A stretch of DNA of 51,216 nt, taken from positions 1 to 51,216 of the IMG/VR virus record IMGVR_UViG_3300046028_004317. One strand, 5' to 3'. Positions 8,161-17,400 of the stretch are shown in pieces; positions within the stretch are counted from its first letter, which is position 1, and each line of letters opens with the position of its first letter. The position numbers were made by a program, and so were the translations under genes. The notes beneath the pieces were generated by a model. The model saw nothing but the letters and a program-made list of their open reading frames with translations, searched no databases and was not told the origin of the DNA. Origin of the DNA: a virus.

Positions 8161-9078
8161 ATGGCAGTCCCAATGCGAAGTACAGACTTTAGATCGATTG
8201 TTGAGCCGATTCTAAATGAAGAGTTTGATGGCATATATGACCAACGTGCTGACGAATGGAAGCAAGTATTCACCGAGCGCAAGGGTATCCCACGCAACTA
8301 CCATGAAGAACCAGTTCTTTATGGCTTTGGCGCGGCTCCTGAGTTGCCCGATGGCATGCCTGTCACATATCAGGCTGGTGGAGTTCTGTTCAATGCTCGT
8401 TACGTCTACAAGGTCTACGGTCTGGCATTTGCCCTGACCAAAGTTCTGGTTGAGGATGGCGATCATATCTCTATCGGTCAGACCTACGCCAAGCACTTGG
8501 CTCAGTCATTGATTGAAACCAAAGAAACATTGTGCGCTAACATCTTGAACCGCTCATTCACTGGCGGTGCATATGTAGGTGGCGATGGCGTTGCACTAGT
8601 AAGTGCTTCGCACCCGATAGCAAGCGGCACGTTCAGCAATGTGCTGGCAACCCCTGCAGCTCTGTCACAAACCTCGTTGGAACAGATGTTGATTCAGATC
8701 CGCAACGCAGTTGACAACAACGGCAAACGGATTCGTCTGACCCCTGAGTGTTTGGTTGTTAGCCCTTCAAACGTGTTCCAAGCTGAAGTCCTGTTGAAGT
8801 CTGTTCTGCGGGCTGGTAACGCAAACAACGACATCAACCCGATCAAGTCAATGGGCATGTTGTCTGGCGGACAAGCTAACCTGTCTCGTCTGACCTCTAC
8901 CACTGCTTGGTGGGTGAAGACAGATGCACAAGTTGGCCTGCAGCTGATGATGCGCCGTAGCCTTGAGAAGAGCATGGAAGGAGACTTTGAAACAGACTCC
9001 ATGCGCTACAAGGCAACTGAGCGTTATATTCCGGGTTGGACTGATCCCCGTACCGTTTACGGTACAGCGGGTCTTTAA
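8161..9078 (+). CDS. major capsid protein, 305 aa
   Basis: The gene sits after scaffold and decoration genes with AAGGAGGG upstream. The sequence has the order seen in HK97-fold shell proteins of this size: a helical N-terminal arm, a VTYQAGGVLFNARYVYKVYGLAFALTK-type beta/loop region broken into short strands, a spine helix with YAKHLAQSLIETKET, an ANILNRSF loop, an SASHP turn, and a C-terminal DPRTVYGT. There is no N-terminal protease-processing domain; the separate scaffold replaces it. It probably folds with help from the phage GroES-like protein. Confidence 0.85.
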   Translation: MAVPMRSTDFRSIVEPILNEEFDGIYDQRADEWKQVFTERKGIPRNYHEEPVLYGFGAAPELPDGMPVTYQAGGVLFNARYVYKVYGLAFALTKVLVEDGDHISIGQTYAKHLAQSLIETKETLCANILNRSFTGGAYVGGDGVALVSASHPIASGTFSNVLATPAALSQTSLEQMLIQIRNAVDNNGKRIRLTPECLVVSPSNVFQAEVLLKSVLRAGNANNDINPIKSMGMLSGGQANLSRLTSTTAWWVKTDAQVGLQLMMRRSLEKSMEGDFETDSMRYKATERYIPGWTDPRTVYGTAGL

Positions 9079-9086
9079 TCTAACTT

Positions 9087-9108
9087 GCCGAGGGCGAAAG
9101 CTCTCGGC
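9087..9108 (+). terminator. GAAA-tetraloop hairpin after major capsid gene
   Basis: GCCGAGGGC (9087-9095), loop GAAA, GCTCTCGGC (9100-9108): a 9-bp stem with one G-U pair and a GNRA loop. No T tract follows, so it is more likely an attenuating or mRNA 3'-end-stabilising element for the capsid message than a full terminator. It lies in the 50-base gap before the next gene. Confidence 0.6.
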
Positions 9109-9128
9109 TCCTACAAAGGAGAAGGAAT

Positions 9129-9584
9129 ATGGCTGGCTTAGCAACGACTTACATTGGCTCTACGCTGATGACAGGTTCTGGAACGCTTACCCAAAGCACT
9201 GATGGCGGCTATGTTGTAGTATCTCAAGTTGTCCCAGTAACAAGCTTGGCAACTGGCTTGCCCTCTACTGGTACACTGACACTTCCATCTGGATCACAAA
9301 TTATCGATGTCTATATCGATAAGACCGTGCTTCAGGTTGAAGGTGCTGGTACTGCTACGACATTGCCATGTACCGTTGGTACTGCGGCAGGCGGAGCTCA
9401 ATACATACCGTCAGTTGATATGTGGACTACTGTTCGTTCAACAGGAGTTCCTACCGTAGCAACGTTGTTGGCGATGTCTAACATTGGTACAAACACAGTC
9501 GTGTATTGCACGATTGACCCCAATGGAACCATCCTGACCACGCAAGCTGTGATAAATTTCACTGTGGTGTACGCTCAGAAATAA
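9129..9584 (+). CDS. putative virion protein, 151 aa
   Basis: ACAAAGGAGAAGG precedes the ATG. The product is rich in Thr, Ser, Val and Gly with no long helix and almost no charge, typical of a beta-sandwich virion protein. Segments such as SGSQIIDVYIDKTVLQ and AVINFTVVYAQK look like strands. It is the first of three similar short beta proteins after the major capsid gene and may be a head fibre or decoration protein. No named family is recognised. Confidence 0.65.
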   Translation: MAGLATTYIGSTLMTGSGTLTQSTDGGYVVVSQVVPVTSLATGLPSTGTLTLPSGSQIIDVYIDKTVLQVEGAGTATTLPCTVGTAAGGAQYIPSVDMWTTVRSTGVPTVATLLAMSNIGTNTVVYCTIDPNGTILTTQAVINFTVVYAQK

Positions 9585-9589
9585 TAATT

Positions 9590-9617
9590 GGGGGGGGGGC
9601 AACTCCCCCTCTTTTTA
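9590..9617 (+). terminator. Rho-independent terminator
   Basis: A run of ten G (9590-9599), then CAACT, then CCCCC (from 9604) and TCTTTTT form a G-C stem followed by a T tract. It separates 9129-9584 from 9628-9972. The ribosome binding site of the next gene (AGGAGA) follows the T tract directly, so read-through must feed the tail genes or another promoter must exist. The length of the G homopolymer is prone to sequencing error. Confidence 0.7.
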
Positions 9618-9627
9618 GGAGATCGAA

Positions 9628-9972
9628 ATGGCAGTTACATTAGCATCTGCTGTAACAACAACAATTGTATCTGGGGCCCCTTTTGTGGGGAACACTTGGA
9701 GGATAACAACTGCTCCTCCGCAGTATGGAAAGCGCACCTTTCAAATTGTTGGATCTACATCTGCCTCAACTGGTACTGCAACAGCTAAAATTCAGGTATC
9801 AAATGATTCATCGAATTGGATTGATTTAGCGATAATGACGCTACCACTTGGCACTGCTGTAACATCAGACGGATTCGCTACAGATGCTGTATGGGAGAAT
9901 GTCAGAGTATATATCGACACTGCAGGGGTAACCGGGACTGACGGCTCTGTTTCTGTTTACATGGGGGTATAA
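9628..9972 (+). CDS. putative virion beta-sandwich protein, 114 aa
   Basis: The ribosome binding site is TAGGAGATCG. The protein is Ser/Thr/Ala-rich with few charges. FQIVGSTSASTGTATAKIQVSNDSSNWID, read in short pieces, resembles immunoglobulin-like or carbohydrate-binding beta-sandwich domains of phage surface proteins. It is followed after one base by the next gene. Probably a minor head or tail decoration; function not known. Confidence 0.6.
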   Translation: MAVTLASAVTTTIVSGAPFVGNTWRITTAPPQYGKRTFQIVGSTSASTGTATAKIQVSNDSSNWIDLAIMTLPLGTAVTSDGFATDAVWENVRVYIDTAGVTGTDGSVSVYMGV

Positions 9973-9973
9973 A

Positions 9974-10444
9974 ATGGGAGTTATCGTAAACCCAATTTTG
10001 AGTGGCTCTCCTCAAGATTCTGATCATACTGCAGCAACCATTTCTAAGATAATGGTATCTGGCGACACTATATTTACAATTTTTGGTGATGTCCAGATTA
10101 CAAGTCTTGTGTCTGAGTGCCAGACGGCGAACGGAGCAACTGCATCAAGTTTGCAATTCAGCTCAACCACTGCTCTCGGATCAACGTTAGCACTTTCCAA
10201 TGCCTCTACCAGCTTGGCTAATGTCGCTGCTGGGTACTCTGTTGCTATAGCGGCTGCATCTTCATTGGCAGAGGCTCCAATTCAGAGTGCATCTGGAATA
10301 ATGCTAAACACAGCATCTCGTGGCGTTAGGCTTCCGACAGGGGTTTTAAAGATAGTGATTGGAGTTGGGTCAACTACTGGAACATGGAGACACTTTGTTA
10401 GATATGAGCCTTTGTTGACAGGTTCTTACATAATAGCTGCATAA
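9974..10444 (+). CDS. putative virion protein, 156 aa
   Basis: This all-beta-looking, Ser/Ala/Thr/Gly-rich product resembles its two upstream neighbours in composition (SLQFSSTTALGSTLALSNAS; GVLKIVIGVGSTTGTWRHF). ATAAAATGGG joins it to the previous gene, leaving one base between stop and start. It fits with head or connector decoration, with no family recognised. Confidence 0.6.
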   Translation: MGVIVNPILSGSPQDSDHTAATISKIMVSGDTIFTIFGDVQITSLVSECQTANGATASSLQFSSTTALGSTLALSNASTSLANVAAGYSVAIAAASSLAEAPIQSASGIMLNTASRGVRLPTGVLKIVIGVGSTTGTWRHFVRYEPLLTGSYIIAA

Positions 10445-10453
10445 GGATCTGAT

Positions 10454-12505
10454 ATGGCCTATATAACAATCCCCGAACTACCAGCAGGAGTAACGCTCAC
10501 TGGATTAGAGCAGTTTGAGTCAGTGCAGGGCGGCGGATCTGTAAAGCTGTCCGCAGCTCAGATCAAGCTGTTCACGAGCTCCGTCCCAACGTTTGTGGTG
10601 AATGATGCCAACAATGCTGGCGTGTCGAACGTTGTCACCCTAACCCACACCACATCTGGAGTACCTGCTGTTGGTATTGGCGGGAGCCTTACCCTTTCTG
10701 CTGAGACGGCTCTTCTAGGCATTGTCACTGAGCAGGTAAAGCTTGTAGCTGTCTCTACTTCGGTCACCGCAGCTGCTGAAGCGGCTGACTTTGTTGTGCA
10801 GAACATGGTTGCAGGGACTGTTGCCGAGGTAGCTCGCATAACCTCTACCAAGAGGCTTGGGATTGGCACAGCTGCTCCTGCATGTGCGATTGATACGATC
10901 ACAGATGATGCGAACAACAACTCAGTTGTTCAGGTATTTAACGCAACGCACTCAACATCTGGATCGCCAGCTGTTGGGATCGGGACGAGACTTGCGCTCT
11001 CAACAGAGACAAGTGCTGCGCTGGTTAAGGTTGGCGGGGCAATAGACTCAGTTGTTACTGCAAATGGTGTTGGCGTTGAGTCATTTGGTCTGGCGGTTAA
11101 TGTTATGGCCTCTGGTACGCTGACAGAAGCTGCTAGGTTCATGGGAACCAAGCGCCTTGGGGTTGGTACTGAAACGCCTACGGCCACAATTGAGGCCGCT
11201 ATCGAGGATGCAAACCAAAGCAGCAATACGGTTGCCGGAAGGTTCACGCACACAACAAGCGGAACGCCTGCAGCTGGCATCGGTACATCTATTGAGCTCT
11301 TGACTGAGGTTCAGTCAAACACAACCAAGATCGGTGGCATTGTCGCCGCGATATCTACCAGTGTTGCTCCCGGCATAGAGGAGTTTGACTTGGCGTTCGG
11401 ATCTCTCCAGCGGGGATCGGAGAATCAGGAGACCATGCGCCTTCAGTCGGCGACTGCTTTCCATAATGCCCGCGTAGGGATTAATACATCCACCCCGGCA
11501 TCTACCCTGCAGGTAGTTACATCGGATATCGTGACGAACGTTGAGTCATCAGCGTTACGCCTATCGCACAATACCGCCAACGTTCCAGCCGCAGGGTTTG
11601 GAACGAACATAGAGTTCGAGTTAGAGACAACTGCTGGGGTTAACAAGGTTGGATCTACTATCTCATCTGTTATACAGACCACGACTTTAAGCTTAGAGGA
11701 TATTTATTTAAGCCTAAAGACGATGAATGCTGGCGTATCAGCTGAGCGTCTTCGCATTGGAACTACGGTTGCCGCAAGCGTTAACGTAACAACAACTGGT
11801 AACCTGATTGCGACAACGGGCAGGGTTGGTGCTGGAGTTGCGGCCCCAGCTGCATTTGTTGATGTGGCTGCTGGGACGTTAACTGTTCCAGCAATGAGGC
11901 TTGCCGCTGGGTCACTGCTAACTATTCCAGTTGCCGGATCACTTGAGCGTGATGTAAGCACCGCATACTTCACCCCGGCTGGTACAGCTAGGGGATTGAT
12001 AGTTGTTCAGAGCATGTTCCAGCTCGGTGCAGATAGAGCCCTTGCAAACGTTATAACCGCCCAGTCAATGTTTGGGGTGTCGACAGCTTTGGCGGCAACC
12101 ACCCGGTATGAATATGAGCTGGACATAGTATTCAACAATACTGCGGTAAGTGCAAAAGCAATTCAATATTCGCTCGGAGGTACGGCGACAGTAACCGCGC
12201 ATGAATACAACGTGATGTCATTCTTTGCCGCTGCGTTCACGACTCCTACCGCTCCAACCATGATGTACAATAGAACAGCAGCTCCCGGTACGCTGGTCTC
12301 AATTACACCTGCATCTGGTGCAATTGCTGGCAACTTCGTGTTGCGTATGAAGGGCAGCTTCGATGTTTCTGTTGCTGGTACTGTTGACTTCCTGATGGCG
12401 TTCACCGTTGCCCCTACTGTCGGAACTGCATTGTCGTCATCTCATATAATTTTGTGGCCCGTAGGAAACACTACGGGCAATACATCGGTAGGTAACTGGG
12501 CTTAA
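10454..12505 (+). CDS. four-repeat fibre/appendage protein, 683 aa
   Basis: Residues about 50-450 contain four copies of a roughly 100-residue unit, with the conserved HTTSGxPAxGIG turn at His65, His166, His266 and His372. Between copies lie a K-x-G-x-I strand, an acidic EEFDLA-like strand and an R-I-x-x-x-K-R-L-G-I-G-T-x-x-P closing motif, which is typical of phage fibres with S74-type tips. The C-terminal 180 residues are a separate beta domain (YEYELDIVFNNT) with no S74 dyad. It is probably a trimeric head or tail appendage and may be receptor-binding. Confidence 0.65.
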   Translation: MAYITIPELPAGVTLTGLEQFESVQGGGSVKLSAAQIKLFTSSVPTFVVNDANNAGVSNVVTLTHTTSGVPAVGIGGSLTLSAETALLGIVTEQVKLVAVSTSVTAAAEAADFVVQNMVAGTVAEVARITSTKRLGIGTAAPACAIDTITDDANNNSVVQVFNATHSTSGSPAVGIGTRLALSTETSAALVKVGGAIDSVVTANGVGVESFGLAVNVMASGTLTEAARFMGTKRLGVGTETPTATIEAAIEDANQSSNTVAGRFTHTTSGTPAAGIGTSIELLTEVQSNTTKIGGIVAAISTSVAPGIEEFDLAFGSLQRGSENQETMRLQSATAFHNARVGINTSTPASTLQVVTSDIVTNVESSALRLSHNTANVPAAGFGTNIEFELETTAGVNKVGSTISSVIQTTTLSLEDIYLSLKTMNAGVSAERLRIGTTVAASVNVTTTGNLIATTGRVGAGVAAPAAFVDVAAGTLTVPAMRLAAGSLLTIPVAGSLERDVSTAYFTPAGTARGLIVVQSMFQLGADRALANVITAQSMFGVSTALAATTRYEYELDIVFNNTAVSAKAIQYSLGGTATVTAHEYNVMSFFAAAFTTPTAPTMMYNRTAAPGTLVSITPASGAIAGNFVLRMKGSFDVSVAGTVDFLMAFTVAPTVGTALSSSHIILWPVGNTTGNTSVGNWA

Positions 12506-12524
12506 CCTAATCTAAGGAACGATC

Positions 12525-13154
12525 ATGGGAAAGACATTAAAGTACGGCGACTTCAGTTTTGGATCTGAGAATGGTTACACGGGCAGCGCCGGAAAGCAGA
12601 ACGTTAAGGGGTACGCTAGGGGTGGCAAGGCTAAGAAGGGTGGCGATGAGATCGCTTTCCTTGAGCGAGCCAATGCCCCTCGTGATGTTCTGAGGCATGA
12701 GATGGCTGAGAGAGAGGGTGATGCCGAGCCGCATGGTATGGTCATTCGTGAGATCTCACTCTTGAAGAAGGTTGGAGCTCCAGCTAAGATGATCCGGGCC
12801 GAGAGGGAAGAGGCGGGATGTGCAGCTGGTGGCCCTGTAAAGGGCAAGGCTCAAAAGAAGGTCGGGCTCGTAATGTCCGAGTTCAAGAAGGGAGCTCTCC
12901 ACTCTGGCAAGGACGGCAATGTCGTTAAGAACCCAAAGCAGGCGCTTGCAATTGCTATGTCTGAGTCACGGAAGATGGGCCATGGCGGATCTGCAGCTGA
13001 AGACATGGCTGCTGACAAGAAGCTAATTGATCAAGAGATCAAAAAGCATGCTGACAAACCAGCGTCACAAGCACATAATGGTCTGAAACGTGGTGGAAAG
13101 GCTGTTCCTTCCTACTCTAAGTTGCCAAAATTTGGTAAAATAATCCCAAGATAA
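12525..13154 (+). CDS. basic DUF6496-like protein with GG-x motifs, 209 aa
   Basis: Lys/Gly-rich and strongly basic. Residues 113-150 match the DUF6496 pattern: VMSEFKKGALHSGKDG, then VVKNPKQALAIAMSESRK. The N-terminal half carries YARGGKAKKGG (about 30-40), then AAGGPVKGKA, and LKRGGKAVPSY near the end, relatives of the motif seen in the ejection proteins. The positive charge suggests nucleic-acid contact inside the capsid, but that is inference. It lies between fibre and connector genes. Confidence 0.6.
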   Translation: MGKTLKYGDFSFGSENGYTGSAGKQNVKGYARGGKAKKGGDEIAFLERANAPRDVLRHEMAEREGDAEPHGMVIREISLLKKVGAPAKMIRAEREEAGCAAGGPVKGKAQKKVGLVMSEFKKGALHSGKDGNVVKNPKQALAIAMSESRKMGHGGSAAEDMAADKKLIDQEIKKHADKPASQAHNGLKRGGKAVPSYSKLPKFGKIIPR

Positions 13155-13214
13155 GTTCAACAATAACCGCTGGGTCTGCCGCATCGGCATTCCGAACTAA
13201 CAGGAGCAGACTCG

Positions 13215-14201
13215 GTGGCCGTATCTGGAACAGTATCCCAAACAACATTCAACACACGAAAAGTCATCGATCATGCTTTTCGTAGGTGTCGCCTTCCACC
13301 AGAGGGCGTTGCCGCTGAACAACTGCAGGTTGCCCAAGAGACCCTATATCTAATCCTATCGCGCCTTGCGAACAGGGGTCTGCAGCTGTGGTGTATCGAT
13401 AAAGTCATTCTGCCGATGTACGAGAACATGGCATCAGTCCCCGCACCTGTTGGTACGGTGGATCTTCTCAATACGAATCTGAGAACGATGCAGTACCTAA
13501 CTGGTGTTGCTACTGGAACCGCAACAACCTCATCACTCTTCGTTGCTTCTGGCGCAATCGTCACCACGATTGGTGTGCAGTGGAGTGCTGCATCGGCTCC
13601 ATTCGTAATCGAGTGGTCAAATGACGGCCTGACATGGACTACAATCGAGACGATTGCGAATCCAAACCTGAATGCAGGCGCTTGGACATGGGCTGACATC
13701 GATGGATCTGTTAACGCAACATACTGGCGTGTTAGGGTAACCCTTGGAGTTCTCTCGCAAAGCAGCGTTCTATTTGGCAATACGCCGAATGAGATCGTCA
13801 TGGCTAGACTCAATAGAGATAGCTACTCAACTCTCCCAAACAAGACATTCCAAGGTAGACCGCTACAGTTCTGGCTTGATCGTCAGGTAGATCAGCCGTT
13901 CCTGTATATCTGGCCCGTTCCAAATGCCGCGTTCGAGATAGCCCAGATCGTGACTTATGTTAAGCGTTACATCATGGACGTTGGTACACTCGCACAAGAG
14001 ATTGAAGTGCCGCAGCGTTGGTACGATGCAATCGTGTACCTGCTGGCTGCGGAGATGGCTGAGCAGTTGCCAGCGATTGATCCGAACATGGCGGCATTGC
14101 TGGATCAGAAGGCTCAGAGGTCATTGCTTGAGGCAGAAGAGGAAGAGAGAGATAATTCACCCGTCTACTTCACCCCTAACATTGGAGTGTACACACGATG
14201 A
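13215..14201 (+). CDS. head-to-tail connector protein (gp4-like) with inserted discoidin-like domain, 328 aa
   Basis: The GTG start at 13215 has AGGAG 8 bases upstream. The N-terminus (RKVIDHAFRRCRLPPEG, then LYLILSRLANRGLQLW) and C-terminus (PQRWYDAIVYLLAAEMAEQL) form the helical core typical of P22 gp4-like tail accessory proteins. Residues about 95-195 interrupt it with a beta-sandwich resembling F5/8 type C (discoidin): VIEWSNDGLTWTTIETI and ATYWRVRVTLG. It should plug or extend the portal after packaging. The insert may bind sugar on the virion surface. It overlaps the next gene by 4 bases. Confidence 0.7.
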   Translation: MAVSGTVSQTTFNTRKVIDHAFRRCRLPPEGVAAEQLQVAQETLYLILSRLANRGLQLWCIDKVILPMYENMASVPAPVGTVDLLNTNLRTMQYLTGVATGTATTSSLFVASGAIVTTIGVQWSAASAPFVIEWSNDGLTWTTIETIANPNLNAGAWTWADIDGSVNATYWRVRVTLGVLSQSSVLFGNTPNEIVMARLNRDSYSTLPNKTFQGRPLQFWLDRQVDQPFLYIWPVPNAAFEIAQIVTYVKRYIMDVGTLAQEIEVPQRWYDAIVYLLAAEMAEQLPAIDPNMAALLDQKAQRSLLEAEEEERDNSPVYFTPNIGVYTR

Positions 14202-14425
14202 GCATATACCTCGATCCAACCGGGAAGTCCACATACGGCATTGCGCTATGCGCCCGCTGCAGCATAAAGATGTCAATCGAGGATCTGTACTCTGATCCAA
14301 ACAGCCCCGGTCTGATGGTGTGCGAGAAGGATCTTGATGACCTAGATCCGTATCGGTTGCCAGCAAGACAGACTGAAATTATAACGTTGAAGTTCACCCG
14401 ACCAGACACCCCACTGAGGCCCTAA
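14198..14425 (+). CDS. small Cys-motif conserved phage protein, 75 aa
   Basis: The ATG overlaps the previous stop (ATGA). CARC near residues 18-21 and MVCEKDLDDLDPYRLP around 40-55 form a CxxC...C arrangement that recurs in phage proteins beside connector genes. A small zinc-binding or redox fold is possible, but only three cysteines are obvious. The C-terminus is Arg/Pro-rich. Role unknown; position suggests a head-tail joining or assembly factor. Confidence 0.65.
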   Translation: MSIYLDPTGKSTYGIALCARCSIKMSIEDLYSDPNSPGLMVCEKDLDDLDPYRLPARQTEIITLKFTRPDTPLRP

Positions 14426-14427
14426 AA

Positions 14428-17400
14428 ATGGCAGTCACAATTATCACAAAGAACAATGCAGCACCCGGAATCGCCCCATCAGCAGGGCAATTGGTTCAGG
14501 GCGAGTTGGCGATCAACGTCACAGACAACAAGCTCTACAGTCTTGATAGTGTTGGCAACGTTATTCTGGTGGCGAGTGGGCCACTTTTTGAGACCCCTGT
14601 TGTCATCAATGTCAACGATGCCACGCACAATGCCGTAACGATCACACAGACTGGTGCTGGCGGTGGTGTCAGGATTACAAATACGGGTGCGGGCAATTCA
14701 TTTGTTGTAGAAGACTCAGCAAATCCAGATGTCACCCCATTTGTTATTGATCCGAGTGGCAATGTTGGGATTGGCAACACCCCTAGCGGCGCGTTCAAGC
14801 TTGAAGTTACTGGCGGCGATGCGAGCATAAATACAGTAAGCATAGGATTGGGCGGCGGGAATGTAAGTACCAACATTGCTATAGGATCGACTGCACTCGA
14901 CTCAAACACAATTGGCACTAACAACACAGCTCTTGGATATGGCGCACTCACTACCAACGCAACTGGTGTTAGTAACACAGCCGTTGGATCTGCCGCACTC
15001 AATCTCAACACAACTGGTATTAATAACACAGCAGTTGGTAATGCCGCACTCGCTTCCAACACAACTGGCATTAACAACACTGCTCTTGGATATGCCACAC
15101 TCCAATCCAACACAACTGGTTTCAACAACACAGCAGTTGGTAATGCCGCACTCGCTTCCAACACAACTGGTATCCAGAACACGGCTCTTGGGAATGGCAC
15201 ACTCGGGGGCAACACAACAGGTTCCTTTAACGTAGCAGTGGGTTTGCAAGCACTTAACGTCTCTACAGTAGATAGCTTAACAGCCATTGGCTTCCAAGCT
15301 CTAAAGGCCAACACAGCTGGTACTGCTAACACAGCTCTTGGCTATCTTGCCCTAACTGCCAACACAACTGGCACTCAGAACACAGCAGTTGGAACTAGCA
15401 CACTCCAAGCCAACACAACTGGTACTAACAACACAGCAGTTGGTGTAAATGCACTCGCTACCAACACAATTGGTACTCAGAACACAGCAGTTGGTCGTAG
15501 TACACTCCTAAACAACACAACTGGTACTAATAACTCAGCAGTTGGATACAACGCACTCACTTCCAACACAACTGGTATTAGTAACACTGCAGTTGGCGAT
15601 AGCGCACTCTTCTCCAATACAACTGGCATTCAGAACACAGCAGTTGGTCGTAGTACACTCGCAGCGAACATCATTGGCTCTGGTAACGTAGCAGTTGGTC
15701 GTAGTGCACTCGCAGCTTCTACAGTAGACAACTCAACAGCAGTTGGATATAACGCCCTAACTGCTAACACAACAGGTGTTCAGAATACAGCTCTTGGGTA
15801 TACCGCACTCCTCGCTAACACAATTGGTACTAACAACACAGCCGTTGGATATACCGCCTTAGCTGCCAACACAACTGGTACTAGTAACACAGCAGTTGGA
15901 AGTGGCGCACTCTTATCCAACTCAACTGGTGTCCAGAATACAGCAGTTGGAGGTGGCGCACTCTCTACCAACTCAACTGGTGTCAATAACACAGCGGTGG
16001 GATATAACGCACTCTTATCCAACACAACTGGCGTTGATAACGTAGCAATGGGTCGGGGCGCACTCGCTAACAACACAACTGGCAGTAGTAACACTGCAGT
16101 TGGAAATACCGCACTCAATGCCAACACAACTGGTACTAACAACGTAGCAGTTGGACTTTCCGCACTCACTTCCAACACAACTGGTACTCAGAATACAGCA
16201 GTTGGAGTTTCTGCACTCGCTGTCAACACAATTGGCACTGCCAACACAGCAGTTGGAAATGGCGCACTCGCTCTTAACACAACTGGTGCCAATAACGCAG
16301 CGGTTGGAGTTTCCGCACTAAATGCCAACACAATTGGTTTCAACAACACAGCAGTTGGCTATCAAGCACTCTTCTCCAATACAATTGGTGTTGATAACAC
16401 AGCAGTTGGAAATGCCGCACTCAATCTCAACACAACTGGTGTTAATAACACAGCTCTTGGAAATGCCGCACTCGGTTCCAACACAGTAGGTATCAATAAC
16501 ACAGCAGTTGGTGTGAGCACACTCGCTGCTAACACAACTGGCGCTAATAACACAGCAGTTGGAGCTGCCGCACTCGCTACCAATACAATTGGTACTGCCA
16601 ACACTGCAGTTGGCGATAGCGCACTCTTCTCCAACACAACTGGTGTCAATAACACAGCCGTTGGTCGTAATGCACTCCAACTCAACACAATTGGTGTTCA
16701 GAACACAGCTCTTGGATCTAACGCACTAACTGCCAACACAACTGGCAATAATAATGCGGCAGTTGGATATAACGCACTCGCTGCTAACACAACTGGTGCT
16801 GAGAACACAGCAATGGGTCGGGGCGCACTCGCAAACAACACAATTGGCACTCAGAATACAGCAGTTGGATCTGTCGCACTCAATGCCAACACAACTGGTG
16901 CTTATAACACAGCAGTTGGCTATCAATCGCTCTACTCCAATACAACTGGTATTCAGAACACAGCAGTTGGTTTAAATGCACTCTTCGTCAACACAATTGG
17001 CGTTAACAACACAGCTCTTGGGTATACCGCACTCGCTGCTAACACAACTGGCGCTAGTAACACTGCAGTTGGAGCTGCCGCACTCGCTACCAATACAATT
17101 GGTACTCAGAACACAGCTCTTGGGTATACCGCACTCGTTGCCAACACAACAGGTATCAATAACACAGCTCTTGGGTATACCGCACTCGCAGCCAACACAA
17201 TTGATTCTAATAACACAGCAGTAGGCTCACAAGCACTCCTAAACAGCACAGCATCTAACTTAACAGCAGTTGGTTCCCGAGCTCTAAGGGCTAACACAGT
17301 AGGTACTAATAACACAGCAGTTGGATATTCCGCACTCATTGTTAACACAACTGGTCTCGATAACACAGCTCTTGGATCTAACACGCTCTCTGCTAACACA

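Noticed and set aside
9588-9788. 66-codon frame starting at the G10 run
   Set aside because: It reads through a terminator and over the next gene in a different frame, with Cys/Asn-rich non-protein-like composition.
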